Below are positions 9,745 through 19,193 of a stretch of 64,000 nt of DNA, one piece after another (the first letter of the stretch is position 1; every line of letters starts with the position of its first letter). The translations under genes and the position numbers were made by a program. The notes beneath the pieces were generated by a model, which saw only the letters and a program-made list of their open reading frames with translations, was not told the origin of the DNA and searched no databases. This DNA comes from an uncultured Clostridia bacterium. GTDB lineage: Bacteria; Bacillota; Clostridia; Christensenellales; Borkfalkiaceae. The DNA lies in NCBI GenBank assembly GCA_944358655.1, contig CALVRO010000002.1, forward strand, positions 58,582 to 122,581. Reading direction: 5' to 3'.

Positions 9745-9781
9745 AAAATTTACGGCGGGGCGCCATATCAGCGCCCCGCCG
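9745..9781 (-). terminator. Terminator of groEL
   Basis: On the minus strand an 11-bp stem (9771-9781 with 9753-9763) and a 7-nt loop are followed by an A/T tract (TAAATTTT). It faces the ynbB terminator, so the two converging operons each have their own hairpin. Confidence 0.75.
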
Positions 9782-9801
9782 CAGTTATACAGGAGAGTTT
9801 A

Positions 9802-11729
<1,928 letters not shown>

Positions 11730-11776
11730 TTTTGCTCTTTCCTCCGAAAAAGATTGATTTATTTTTTACACAAATA

Positions 11777-11782
11777 ATTATA
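11777..11782 (-). promoter_or_regulatory. Possible -10 box of the groESL promoter
   Basis: A perfect TATAAT on the minus strand, about 48 nt upstream of the groES ATG. The matching -35 region (TTTGAG-like, 16-17 bp away) is weak. I searched 11730-11906 by eye for CIRCE (TTAGCACTC-N9-GAGTGCTAA) and for a CtsR-type GGTCAAA repeat and saw neither. Confidence 0.4.
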
Positions 11783-11860
11783 AACGCCCTTTAAACGCCT
11801 CAAACACATTAAAATAAAAAATTATTTTCAAATAAAGGCGTCACTTTTGTATATATAAAA

Positions 11861-11889
11861 TTGATTTTTGCCGCAAAACATGGTAATAT
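11861..11889 (+). promoter_or_regulatory. Promoter of comEB/ppi
   Basis: TTGATT (11861-11866), 17-bp spacer, TAATAT (11884-11889). It is about 30 nt upstream of the comEB ATG and divergent from groESL. Confidence 0.7.
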
Positions 11890-11924
11890 TATGTTGATAA
11901 CATTATTTGTCCGAGGGCATGCTT

Positions 11925-12377
11925 ATGGATAAATGGGACAGGCGCTTTATGGAGATGGCGGAGCTCATCGGCTCGTGGTCGAGCTGCTATAAGGAGAACC
12001 GCCACGTCGGCGCCATAATCGTAAAGAACAAAAGGGTCATCGCCACCGGTTACAACGGCGCCCCTCAGGGAATAAAGAGCTGTGTGGACAAGTGCGAGTG
12101 CCTGAGGCAGAAGCTCGACATTCCGTCGGGCACCAGACAGGAGATCTGCTACGCCGTCCACGCCGAGCAGAACGCCATAATTCAGGCCGCCCGCGTGGGA
12201 TGCAGCGTGGAGGGGTGCACGCTCTACTGCACTCATCAGCCCTGCGTCATCTGCGCCAAGATAATTATAAATTCGGGCATCTCCCGCGTCGTCTACAAGG
12301 ACGGCTACCCCGACGAGTTTTCCGTTCAGCTCTTCAAAGAGGCGGGCGTGCTCGTGCAGAGGTACGACTCGCTCTGA
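11925..12377 (+). CDS. dCMP deaminase family protein (ComEB-like)
   Basis: Zinc-dependent deoxycytidylate deaminase that would make dUMP for thymidylate synthesis, about 150 residues. The zinc site is VHAEQNAI with CTHQPCVIC, the HAE/PCxxC pattern of the cytidine deaminase fold. The Cys-rich CVDKCECLRQ insert is usual for dCMP deaminases. I chose the ATG at 11925 because GAGGG lies 7 nt upstream; ATG 11919 or TTG 11907 would add 2 or 6 residues. It is probably co-transcribed with the cyclophilin 43 nt downstream. Confidence 0.88.
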   Translation: MDKWDRRFMEMAELIGSWSSCYKENRHVGAIIVKNKRVIATGYNGAPQGIKSCVDKCECLRQKLDIPSGTRQEICYAVHAEQNAIIQAARVGCSVEGCTLYCTHQPCVICAKIIINSGISRVVYKDGYPDEFSVQLFKEAGVLVQRYDSL

Positions 12378-12420
12378 TTTTACGGCCCGGTAAGCACTAC
12401 GATATAAGGAGAAAGACGCT

Positions 12421-12942
12421 ATGACAAATCCCAACGTTACGATAACAATGGAGGACGGAGGACAGATAGTTTTGGAACTCTACCCCGACAAGGCCCCCAA
12501 CACAGTCAATAATTTTATCAGCCTCGCCCAAAGCGGCTTTTACGACGGGCTTGTGTTCCACCGCGTTATAAAGGGCTTCATGATACAGGGCGGCGATCCC
12601 AAAGGCAACGGTACGGGCGGCCCCGGATATACCATAAAGGGCGAGTTTTCGCTCAACGGCTGCAAGAGCAACGATATCAAGCACGCGCGCGGAGTCATCT
12701 CGATGGCGAGGGCCATGATGCCAAACAGCGCCGGATCGCAGTTCTTTATAATGCATGCCAACGCCTCCTACCTCGACGGTCAGTACGCCGCCTTCGGCCG
12801 CGTGATAAGCGGCATGGACGTCGTCGATCGCATAGCCTCCGTTGCCACCGACTTCAACGATAGGCCCAAGACAGAACAGAAGATGAGGAGCGTCTCCGTC
12901 GATACGCACGGCGTCGAGTATCCTCAGCCCGTAAAATTCTGA
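12421..12942 (+). CDS. Peptidyl-prolyl cis-trans isomerase, cyclophilin type
   Basis: Cytoplasmic cyclophilin of 173 residues without a signal peptide. The core is FHRVIKGFMIQGGDPKGNG, with GVISMARAMMPNSAGSQFFI and AAFGRVISGMDVVDRI; the catalytic Arg lies in FHRVI and the Gln in SQFFI. AAGGAGAAA precedes the ATG. Its last bases overlap the next start (TGATG). Confidence 0.95.
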   Translation: MTNPNVTITMEDGGQIVLELYPDKAPNTVNNFISLAQSGFYDGLVFHRVIKGFMIQGGDPKGNGTGGPGYTIKGEFSLNGCKSNDIKHARGVISMARAMMPNSAGSQFFIMHANASYLDGQYAAFGRVISGMDVVDRIASVATDFNDRPKTEQKMRSVSVDTHGVEYPQPVKF

Positions 12943-13211
12943 TGAGTACCAAAAAGATAATAACCTTTGCAATAGCGGGCGTGGCGGTCGCCGCCGTCGT
13001 CTGCCTGATCGTGGGACTGTGTTACTATATTCCCGCCCTCAATTTTCATCCCCTGACAACCGACCCGAACTATAAAGAGCTCGTCGAGTCGCGCGCTTCG
13101 GCCATGCAGCTCGGCATGCTCGTCATAATAGTGGGGTGCTCCTTTTTGATAATGTCGCTGATGGCGTTCATAGGCATGTTGGCGGCCTCTAAATTTTTAA
13201 TTAACAGATAA
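12942..13211 (+). CDS. Small two-helix membrane protein, function unknown
   Basis: 89 residues with two hydrophobic helices, about 6-29 and about 56-82. They are joined by a short polar loop with FHPLTTDPNYKELVESRA. I do not recognise the family. It is translationally coupled to the cyclophilin (TGATG overlap) and lies 17 nt before purB, so it is probably co-expressed with both. The topology suggests both ends in the cytoplasm. Confidence 0.6.
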   Translation: MSTKKIITFAIAGVAVAAVVCLIVGLCYYIPALNFHPLTTDPNYKELVESRASAMQLGMLVIIVGCSFLIMSLMAFIGMLAASKFLINR

Positions 13212-13228
13212 ATTTTTGGGAGAAAGAA

Positions 13229-14665
13229 ATGACAGACAATTCGGTTTATGCAAATCCCCTCATAACCAGGTATGCCTCCAAGCAGATGGCGGAGGCCTTT
13301 TCGGACGACAAGCGCTTCAGACTGTGGCGCAGGCTGTGGATAGCCCTCGCCGAAGCCGAAATGGAGCTCGGCCTCAATATCACGCCCGGACAGATAGCCG
13401 AGATGAAGAAATACGCCGACGACATAAATTACGAAGTCGCCGAAAAGTACGAGCGTCAGGTGCGCCACGACGTAATGGCGCACGTCAAGGCCTTCGGCGA
13501 TCAGGCGAAGTCGGCCATGCCCATTATACACCTCGGCGCGACGAGCTGTTTTGTCGACTGCAATTCCGAGCTCATAATAATTAGCGACGCCTTAAAGATA
13601 ATAAAGGCCAAGCTTGTCAACGTAATGGACAAGCTCAAGGCCTTTGCACTCAGATATAAGGACTTGCCCACGCTGGGTTTCACTCACCTTCAGCCCGCCC
13701 AACTGACCACCGTCGGCAAGCGCGCAACGCTGTGGCTGCAGGATCTGATGATGGATTACGAAAACCTCGTCAATCTTGAAAATTCCTTCAAGCTGCGCGG
13801 CGTAAAGGGCACCACCGGCACGCAGGCCAGCTTTATGGAGCTGTTCAACGGCGACGGCGAGAAGGTTAAGGAGCTCGAGCGCCGCGTCGTTAAAAAGATG
13901 GGGTATGATAAAGTTTACGGCGTGACGGGTCAGACCTATCCCCGCAAATTCGACTACAACGTGCTGTGCGTGCTGTCGCAGATAGCGCAGAGCGCATACA
14001 AATTTTCCAACGACATAAGGATACTTCAGAATATGAAGGAGATAGAGGAGCCCTTTGAAAAGTCGCAGATAGGCTCCTCGGCCATGGCCTACAAGCGCAA
14101 CCCCATGCGCAGCGAGAGGATGGGGTCGCTCGCCCGCTTTGTTATATCGCTGCCCGTCAATTCGGCCGTCACCGCGTCCACGCAGTGGTTCGAGCGCACC
14201 CTCGACGATTCGGCCAACAGGCGCATAGTCAACGCGCATGCCTTCCTCGCCCTCGACGGCATTCTCAATATCTATCTCAACGTCAGCGAAAATCTCGTCG
14301 TCTACGACAAGGTAATAGCCAAGCACATTGCAGCCGAACTGCCTTTCATGGCTACCGAAAATATCATGATGGAGTGCGTAAAGGCGGGCGGCAACCGTCA
14401 GGAACTGCACGAGAGGATAAGGGTGCTCTCCATGGAGGCAGGCAGGAACGTCAAGGAGAGAGGGCTGGACAACAACCTCATCGAACTCATTAAGGCCGAC
14501 GATATGTTTGCCCCCGTCAAGGACAAGCTGAGCGACATTCTCGACGCCAAAAAATTCATAGGCCGCGCGCCCGAGCAGGTGGAGGAATTTGTCTCCGCCG
14601 AAATAGACCCCATTCTGGCCGACAACGCCGACGTGCTCGGCCTCAGCGGCGAAGTCAAGGTCTGA
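13229..14665 (+). CDS. purB: Adenylosuccinate lyase
   Basis: Catalyses two steps of purine synthesis: SAICAR to AICAR and adenylosuccinate to AMP. It has 478 residues, the longer type of PurB. Landmarks are IHLGATSCFVDCNSELI, GFTHLQPAQLTTVGKRA and the fumarase/lyase signature SSAMAYKRNPMRSERM (about 288), which contains the catalytic loop. A GGGAGAAAG ribosome-binding site precedes the ATG. No other purine genes are nearby. It overlaps the NUDIX start by one base. Confidence 0.97.
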   Translation: MTDNSVYANPLITRYASKQMAEAFSDDKRFRLWRRLWIALAEAEMELGLNITPGQIAEMKKYADDINYEVAEKYERQVRHDVMAHVKAFGDQAKSAMPIIHLGATSCFVDCNSELIIISDALKIIKAKLVNVMDKLKAFALRYKDLPTLGFTHLQPAQLTTVGKRATLWLQDLMMDYENLVNLENSFKLRGVKGTTGTQASFMELFNGDGEKVKELERRVVKKMGYDKVYGVTGQTYPRKFDYNVLCVLSQIAQSAYKFSNDIRILQNMKEIEEPFEKSQIGSSAMAYKRNPMRSERMGSLARFVISLPVNSAVTASTQWFERTLDDSANRRIVNAHAFLALDGILNIYLNVSENLVVYDKVIAKHIAAELPFMATENIMMECVKAGGNRQELHERIRVLSMEAGRNVKERGLDNNLIELIKADDMFAPVKDKLSDILDAKKFIGRAPEQVEEFVSAEIDPILADNADVLGLSGEVKV

Positions 14666-15111
14666 TGAGATATAGTGTACCCGTCGCGGTAGTCGTTATG
14701 ATATCGCGTGGGAGCGGAAGAGGTACGGAACTGCTTCTTCAGCGCCGCGCGAACACGGGCTTCGGCGACGGCATGTGGGATCTGGCCTGTTCGGGACATG
14801 TGGAGAGGGGCGAAACGCCCCTTGCATCGTGCGTCAGAGAGTGCCGCGAGGAGCTGGGCATAGCCGTCCGCGCCGAAGATATACGTTTTTTTACTCTCGT
14901 ATATAAGCGCGACGGCCAGGTGACATATGTAAATCCCTACTTTCATGTGGTCGATTTCGAGGGCGAGCCAAAAATTTCAGAGAGCGACAAGTGCTCCGAG
15001 CTCAAGTGGTTTGCTCTCGATAAGCTTCCATCCGACCTTTTGCCTGACAGAAGGGAGGCCGTAGAGGCCTTTTTAGAGGGCAGAAAGTATATAGAATTTT
15101 GCGCGGAATAG
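14665..15111 (+). CDS. NUDIX hydrolase
   Basis: 148 residues with a complete Nudix box GHVERGETPLASCVRECREE followed by LGI, the Mg-binding Gx5Ex7REUxEExGU pattern. Similar proteins hydrolyse nucleotide diphosphate derivatives or isopentenyl diphosphate; the PYFHVVDFEGEPKISESDKC segment does not fix the substrate. It overlaps the purB stop. Downstream it runs into the tRNA-derived repeat array, which is on the other strand. Confidence 0.88.
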   Translation: MRYSVPVAVVVMISRGSGRGTELLLQRRANTGFGDGMWDLACSGHVERGETPLASCVRECREELGIAVRAEDIRFFTLVYKRDGQVTYVNPYFHVVDFEGEPKISESDKCSELKWFALDKLPSDLLPDRREAVEAFLEGRKYIEFCAE

Positions 15112-15179
15112 CTGCTCGCCCGATGACTATTTTGGTGGGGAACGCCACTCTGCCGTTGAGCTAAAACATAAAAAAATAA

Positions 15180-15206
15180 AGCGCCCAAACTTGCAGTTTG
15201 AGCGCT
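15180..15206 (-). terminator. Array terminator 3, with compensatory changes
   Basis: 12-bp stem followed by a T-rich run (TTTATTTTTTTA on the minus strand). Compared with the other two copies, several stem bases differ on both sides so that pairing is kept. Confidence 0.8.
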
Positions 15207-15281
15207 TGGCAGGGGAAACGCGCTCGGACATGCGGGCGGTGGTTTTGGTGGGAAACGCCACTCTGCCGTCGAGCTAAAACG
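15207..15281 (-). pseudogene. tRNA-Trp-like pseudogene, distal copy
   Basis: It keeps the 3' end TTTCCCCTGCCA, a D-arm (GCTC with GAGT) and a T-arm-like segment of tRNA-Trp. The 5' acceptor strand is replaced by a T-rich stretch that cannot pair, the T-loop is one base short and the anticodon loop is changed (CCCACCA). It should not be an active tRNA. Confidence 0.8.
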
Positions 15282-15291
15282 TAAAAAATAA

Positions 15292-15318
15292 AACGCCCAA
15301 GCTTACAGCCTGAGCGTT
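15292..15318 (-). terminator. Array terminator 2
   Basis: 12-bp stem with two G-U pairs (AACGCTCAGGCT with AAGCTTGGGCGTT), then TTTTATTTTTT on the minus strand. Confidence 0.8.
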
Positions 15319-15393
15319 TGGCAGGGGAAACACGCTCGGACATGCGGGCGGTGGTTTTGGTGGGAAACGCCACTCTGCCGTTGAGCTAAAACA
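15319..15393 (-). pseudogene. tRNA-Trp-like pseudogene, proximal copy
   Basis: Nearly identical to the copy at 15207-15281, with the same loss of the acceptor 5' strand and the same altered anticodon region. This means the decay happened before the copies multiplied. Confidence 0.8.
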
Positions 15394-15429
15394 TAAAAAA
15401 TAAAACGCCCAAGCTTACAGCCTGAGCGT
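15394..15429 (-). terminator. Terminator of tRNA-Trp (array copy 1)
   Basis: It begins 2 nt after the encoded CCA of tRNA-Trp. Stem at 15405-15429, followed on the minus strand by TTTTATTTTTT. Confidence 0.85.
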
Positions 15430-15430
15430 C

Positions 15431-15505
15431 TGGCAGGGGAAACACGATTCGAACATGCAACCGACGGTTTTGGAGACCGCGACTCTACCATTGAGCTATT
15501 CCCCT
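15431..15505 (-). tRNA. tRNA-Trp (CCA anticodon)
   Basis: The acceptor stem AGGGGAA pairs with TTCCCCT. The D-stem is GCTC/GAGT. The anticodon stem is GCGGT/ACCGT around the loop CTCCAAA, giving anticodon CCA. The T-arm is GCATG-TTCGAAT-CGTGT. Discriminator G73 and a genomically encoded CCA (15431-15433) follow. All arms pair. It has its own promoter upstream and a terminator directly downstream. Confidence 0.96.
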
Positions 15506-15520
15506 AAAACTTACCTGTAT

Positions 15521-15549
15521 AGTATATAATATCACGGGCTTCAAGTCAA
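15521..15549 (-). promoter_or_regulatory. tRNA-Trp promoter
   Basis: On the minus strand: TTGACT (15544-15549), 17-bp spacer, TATACT (15521-15526). The -10 box ends 15 nt before the tRNA 5' end. Confidence 0.85.
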
Positions 15550-15568
15550 CTGTTTTTGGAGAACATTT

Positions 15569-16381
15569 ATGAAAAAAAGATATAAACTCGGCGTTATAGG
15601 CTGCGGATTTATGGCTTCGGCCATAGTAAAGGGCGTTGTGCTCTCCGATTTTCTGAGCGCCAGAAAGGTCATTGTCAGCGATACCGACGGGGCCAAACTC
15701 GACGACATCTCCTCCGAGCTGGGCGTGGAGGTGACGACGGACAATCGCAGGGTGGCCGAGGAGAGCGAATTTGTGCTCTTTGCCGTCAAGCCGCAGAACT
15801 TTGAAGAGGTGGCGGCGGGCATTGCCGATATCAGGGTGGAGAAGGTCATCTCCATCATGGCGGGCATCAAAAAGGCATATATCAAAAACGCCCTCGGCGT
15901 GGGAATCATCAAAGTTGCGCGCTGCATGCCCAATCTGCCCTGTTCTATAGGCAGCGGCGCCATGGGTGTAGATCTTGCCGACTATAACAACAGCGTGGAC
16001 GACGCGCAGTTCATTGCCATGCTGTTCGACTGTCTCGGCACGGTAGTCAGCCTGCCCGAGAGCAAATTAGACGCGGTAACAGGCATAAGCGGCAGCGGCC
16101 CCGCATATGTATTTATGTTTATTGACGCCTTAGTCGACGCGGGCGTCAGGCACGGCCTCACCGAGGACGAGGCGAGAACGCTCGCCGCGCAGACCGTTTA
16201 CGGCGCGGCCGACATGGTGACGAGGACGGATAAAAAGCTGTCCGATCTCATTTCAAACGTGTGCAGTAAGGGCGGAACTACTATAGAGGCAGTAAAGGCC
16301 CTCGAGGAAAACAATTTCCGCGCGGCCGTCGACGCCGCCGTAGAGGCGTGCGTGGCGCGCTCCAAGGAACTTTCCAAGTAA
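15569..16381 (+). CDS. proC: Pyrroline-5-carboxylate reductase
   Basis: Last step of proline synthesis, NAD(P)H-dependent, 270 residues. The N-terminal Rossmann motif is GVIGCGFMASAIVKG. The ProC signature SGSGPAYVFMFIDALVDAGV and the C-terminal SNVCSKGGTTIEAV are present. GGAGAA lies 6 nt before the ATG. No proA/proB is nearby. The stop overlaps the rnhA start (TAATG), so the two are translationally coupled. Confidence 0.95.
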   Translation: MKKRYKLGVIGCGFMASAIVKGVVLSDFLSARKVIVSDTDGAKLDDISSELGVEVTTDNRRVAEESEFVLFAVKPQNFEEVAAGIADIRVEKVISIMAGIKKAYIKNALGVGIIKVARCMPNLPCSIGSGAMGVDLADYNNSVDDAQFIAMLFDCLGTVVSLPESKLDAVTGISGSGPAYVFMFIDALVDAGVRHGLTEDEARTLAAQTVYGAADMVTRTDKKLSDLISNVCSKGGTTIEAVKALEENNFRAAVDAAVEACVARSKELSK

Positions 16382-16827
16382 TGAAGAAGGTCACCCTATA
16401 CACCGACGGGGCATGCTCGGGCAATCCCGGAGTGGGCGGATACGGCTGCGTGCTCATGTACCGCGGCCACGAAAGGCAGCTCTCGGGGGCGTTTGCCGAC
16501 ACCACAAACAACCGCATGGAGATCTATGCCGTGATAAGCGGCCTTAAATGCCTGAAGGAGCCGTGCGAGGTGGAAGTGTACAGCGATTCGGCATATACGG
16601 TAAACGCCTTCAACAACGGCTGGATATACGGGTGGGAGAAGTCGGGCTGGAAGAAGGCCGACAACAAGCCCGTCCTCAACGACGACCTGTGGAGAGAACT
16701 GCTCTCGCTCACCCGCACGCATAAGGTCACCTTTATAAAGGTAAAGGGGCATGCCGACAACGAGTACAACAACCTCTGCGATAAGCTGGCCACCGACGCG
16801 GTCAAAAATTTCGTAAAGGACGCCTGA
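16381..16827 (+). CDS. rnhA: Ribonuclease HI
   Basis: Cuts the RNA strand of RNA:DNA hybrids, 148 residues. The catalytic acidic set is visible: Asp in YTDGACSGNPG, Glu in NNRMEIYAV, Asp in VYSDSAYTVN and the C-terminal Asp in DKLATDA. The WIYGWEKSGWKKADNKPV basic protrusion of the E. coli-type enzyme is present. The ATG at 16381 was chosen because it overlaps the proC stop and starts exactly at the family N-terminus (MKKVTLYTDGA). Confidence 0.95.
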   Translation: MKKVTLYTDGACSGNPGVGGYGCVLMYRGHERQLSGAFADTTNNRMEIYAVISGLKCLKEPCEVEVYSDSAYTVNAFNNGWIYGWEKSGWKKADNKPVLNDDLWRELLSLTRTHKVTFIKVKGHADNEYNNLCDKLATDAVKNFVKDA

Positions 16828-16869
16828 ACGGCCTTGCGGCCGATATGAGTAAATCATTTATTTGAGAAA

Positions 16870-16920
16870 TTGCCGCCCGCAGAGCGTTGCATATAATAAA
16901 CGGTGCAAGCGAAATTTCGC
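16870..16920 (+). promoter_or_regulatory. Possible promoter and palindrome upstream of the VTT gene
   Basis: TTGCCG (16870-16875), 16-bp spacer, TATAAT (16892-16897). A perfect 12-bp palindrome GCGAAATTTCGC lies just downstream (16909-16920), placed like an operator in the leader. A second TATAAT (16935-16940) has no good -35 box. Confidence 0.4.
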
Positions 16921-16952
16921 GCAGCACAATACAATATAATATAAAGGGATAG

Positions 16953-17903
16953 ATGAACAGAGACAGAGATCAGATCATATCCACATTAAAAAAAGCTACA
17001 AATATCGTGCTCACTTGCCTGCTGGGCGGAGTTGCGCTGTTGTTTACGCTGCTCGCGCTCGGCTATAGGAGTTTGCCGTTCATAGACGACAATTACGTCG
17101 CCCTCGCCGTGACGGCGGGCGTGCTGACGGGGGTCGTTCTCCTGATATATGTCGTCTGCTTCGCGCTCAAAAAACAGGCGGCGTACAGAACGCTGTTCTG
17201 CGCGATAATCTGCGCCGACATATTTGCGCTGATGTTTTACGCGATCTGCGCGACGGGTCTCATTGAAAATCTTACGAGCGTCGAGGCCGTGCAGCAGTAT
17301 ATCGACGGTTTCGGCGCGTGGGCGGTAATAATATTTATATTGTTCTGCTATCTGCAGGTGGTAGTGCTGCCCGTGCCCGGCTCGGTGACGGTGGCTGCGG
17401 GCGTGGTGCTCTTCGGCTGGTTCGAGTGCGCCGTCTACAGCTTTATCGGTATCGTTTTGGGCTCTATTACGGCTTTTGCGATAGGCCGCGTGCTCGGCTA
17501 TAAAGTAGTATGCTGGATAGTGGGAAAAGACGACCTCGATAAGTGGCTGGATAAGATAAAGGGCAAGGACTACCTCATTTTGACGCTGATGTTTTTATTG
17601 CCTCTCTTCCCCGACGACATACTCTGTTTTGTGGCGGGGCTGTCCTCGATGACGTGGCCGTTCTTCCTTGTGATGATAGTTATTTCGAGGCTGATATCGA
17701 GCTTTACCGTCACGCTCTCGTTAGATCTCATCCCGTTCACCACATGGTGGGGCATACTCATTTGGATACTGCTGGCGGCGGCAGTTGTGGCCGCTTTCTG
17801 GCTCGTATTGAAGTATTCGGATAAGATCGACGCCTTCATAAAAAGAAAATTCAAAATGGGTGAAAGGCGCGACAAAAGGGAAGAAAACAAAGATAACAAG
17901 TGA
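16953..17903 (+). CDS. TVP38/TMEM64 (VTT-domain) membrane protein
   Basis: 316 residues with about eight hydrophobic segments. The second half holds the VTT core: PVPGSVTVAAGVVLFG, then GIVLGSITAFAIGRVLGYK, and LPLFPDDILCFVAGLSSM. The family is related to DedA and is linked to lipid flipping/scrambling; the substrate here is unknown. The N-terminal 130 residues add about three extra helices not always present. The tail is highly charged (KRKFKMGERRDKREENKDNK). AAAGGGA precedes the ATG. The gene stands between rnhA and a flavoprotein gene. Confidence 0.8.
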   Translation: MNRDRDQIISTLKKATNIVLTCLLGGVALLFTLLALGYRSLPFIDDNYVALAVTAGVLTGVVLLIYVVCFALKKQAAYRTLFCAIICADIFALMFYAICATGLIENLTSVEAVQQYIDGFGAWAVIIFILFCYLQVVVLPVPGSVTVAAGVVLFGWFECAVYSFIGIVLGSITAFAIGRVLGYKVVCWIVGKDDLDKWLDKIKGKDYLILTLMFLLPLFPDDILCFVAGLSSMTWPFFLVMIVISRLISSFTVTLSLDLIPFTTWWGILIWILLAAAVVAAFWLVLKYSDKIDAFIKRKFKMGERRDKREENKDNK

Positions 17904-17933
17904 GCTTACGCTCTACACAGAGGAAAAGAGGAT

Positions 17934-19157
17934 ATGAAGGTTGCAGTCATAGGTGCGGGAGCGGCAGGGCTAATGGCGGCGTATGCCGCCGCCGAGCGCG
18001 GAAATGAAGTGACCGTATATGATAAAAACCAAAAGTGCGGCAAAAAAATATATATTACGGGCAAGGGCAGGTGCAATTTCACCAACGCCGTCCCGCCCGC
18101 AGAGTTTTTGGAAAACGTAGTGCACGGCGCCAAATTTCTGACGAGCGCAATTTATTCATTTTCGCCCGAAAAGTGCATGCGCTTTTTTGAGGACGGCGGA
18201 ATGGCTGTAAAGGTGGAGCGGGGCAACCGCGCCTTTCCGCAGTCGGACAAGGCCAGCGACGTTACAAAATGCCTTGAAAGATATTGTAAGAATGTGGGCG
18301 TGCGCATAAGCTTGAATGAAGAAGTGCGCGATTTTACAATTTTAAATAGTACTGTGTCAGACATAATAACCGACAAGGGGTGCTATCACGTCGATAAAAT
18401 AATTGTCTGCACGGGCGGAAAGAGCTATCCGTCGACCGGTTCAACGGGCGACGGGTATAAATTTGCCATAAAGGCGGGGCACCATATAGCGGAGCCCAAA
18501 CCCGCGCTCTGCGGGCTCGACCTTTCGGGCAGTTACTTCAAAGTCATGCAGGGGCTTACCTTAAAGAATGTCCGCCTGACCGTGAAACACGGGCAAAAGA
18601 CGCTCTTTTCGGACATCGGCGAAATGCTTTTTACGCACTTCGGGGTGTCCGGCCCGCTCGTTCTTTCGGCTTCGAGCCTCATAGCCCGCCTTCCTTTGAA
18701 GGAGGTCGCGCTTTCCGTCGATTTTAAACCAGGGCTCGACGAAAGGATGCTCGATGCCAGATTGCTGCGCGATTTTGCCGAGGCGCCCAATAAGTCCCTG
18801 TTCAACTGTCTGAAGGGGCTTCTGCCTGTCGCATGCATTGGCGAGGTGCTGTCGCGCTCGGGCATAGACGGCGGCAAAAAAGTCAATGCCGTCACTCGCG
18901 GCGAGCGCGCCGCGCTGTTGACAAACATAAAAAAATTTGATATCATCGTAAAGTCGCTGCGCTCCTTCGACGAGGCCATAATTACCTCGGGCGGGGTCAG
19001 CGTTATGGAGATAGACCCCAAGACTATGGAGAGCAGGCTTGTGCGCGGGCTGTATTTTTGCGGCGAAGTTCTCGACGTCGACGCCTTCACGGGAGGTTTC
19101 AATCTGCAGATAGCCTTTTCCACGGGCTATGCCGCAGGGCGCTCGATCTCCCCATGA
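17934..19157 (+). CDS. NAD(P)/FAD-dependent oxidoreductase, HI0933/YhiN (BaiN/RdsA) family
   Basis: Flavoprotein of 407 residues. The FAD-binding GAGAAGLMAAYAAAERG is at 7-23, followed by the family mark GKKIYITGKGRCNFTNA, TGGKSYPSTGSTGDGY and the C-terminal DAFTGGFNLQIAFSTGYAAG. The reaction in most bacteria is uncharacterised. An internal stretch (18343-18372) is AT-rich with rare codons for this genome and matches the dispersed element at 37.7 and 52.0 kb. The reading frame and length there look normal. An AGAGGA ribosome-binding site is present. Confidence 0.88.
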   Translation: MKVAVIGAGAAGLMAAYAAAERGNEVTVYDKNQKCGKKIYITGKGRCNFTNAVPPAEFLENVVHGAKFLTSAIYSFSPEKCMRFFEDGGMAVKVERGNRAFPQSDKASDVTKCLERYCKNVGVRISLNEEVRDFTILNSTVSDIITDKGCYHVDKIIVCTGGKSYPSTGSTGDGYKFAIKAGHHIAEPKPALCGLDLSGSYFKVMQGLTLKNVRLTVKHGQKTLFSDIGEMLFTHFGVSGPLVLSASSLIARLPLKEVALSVDFKPGLDERMLDARLLRDFAEAPNKSLFNCLKGLLPVACIGEVLSRSGIDGGKKVNAVTRGERAALLTNIKKFDIIVKSLRSFDEAIITSGGVSVMEIDPKTMESRLVRGLYFCGEVLDVDAFTGGFNLQIAFSTGYAAGRSISP

Positions 19158-19193
19158 TATTTTACGATATTTTTTAAAAAAGGACAAACTCAT

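Larger units (their letters stand above)
15131..15430 (-). repeat. 112-bp tandem array of tRNA-Trp-like sequence plus terminator
   Basis: Downstream of tRNA-Trp (minus strand) the DNA repeats with an exact 112-bp period: anchors TGGCAGGGG at 15207, 15319 and 15431. Units 15207-15318 and 15319-15430 are identical at 108 of 112 positions. A truncated unit (about 15131-15206) ends next to the NUDIX gene. Each unit carries a degenerate tRNA and a Rho-independent terminator, so the array looks like repeated duplication of [tRNA-Trp + terminator]. Confidence 0.93.

Noticed and set aside
15131-15450. T-box riboswitch or CRISPR-like array
   Set aside because: The repeats contain tRNA and terminator sequence, not specifier loops or spacers. 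No gene lies downstream on that strand, and the repeats are directly adjacent without unique spacers.
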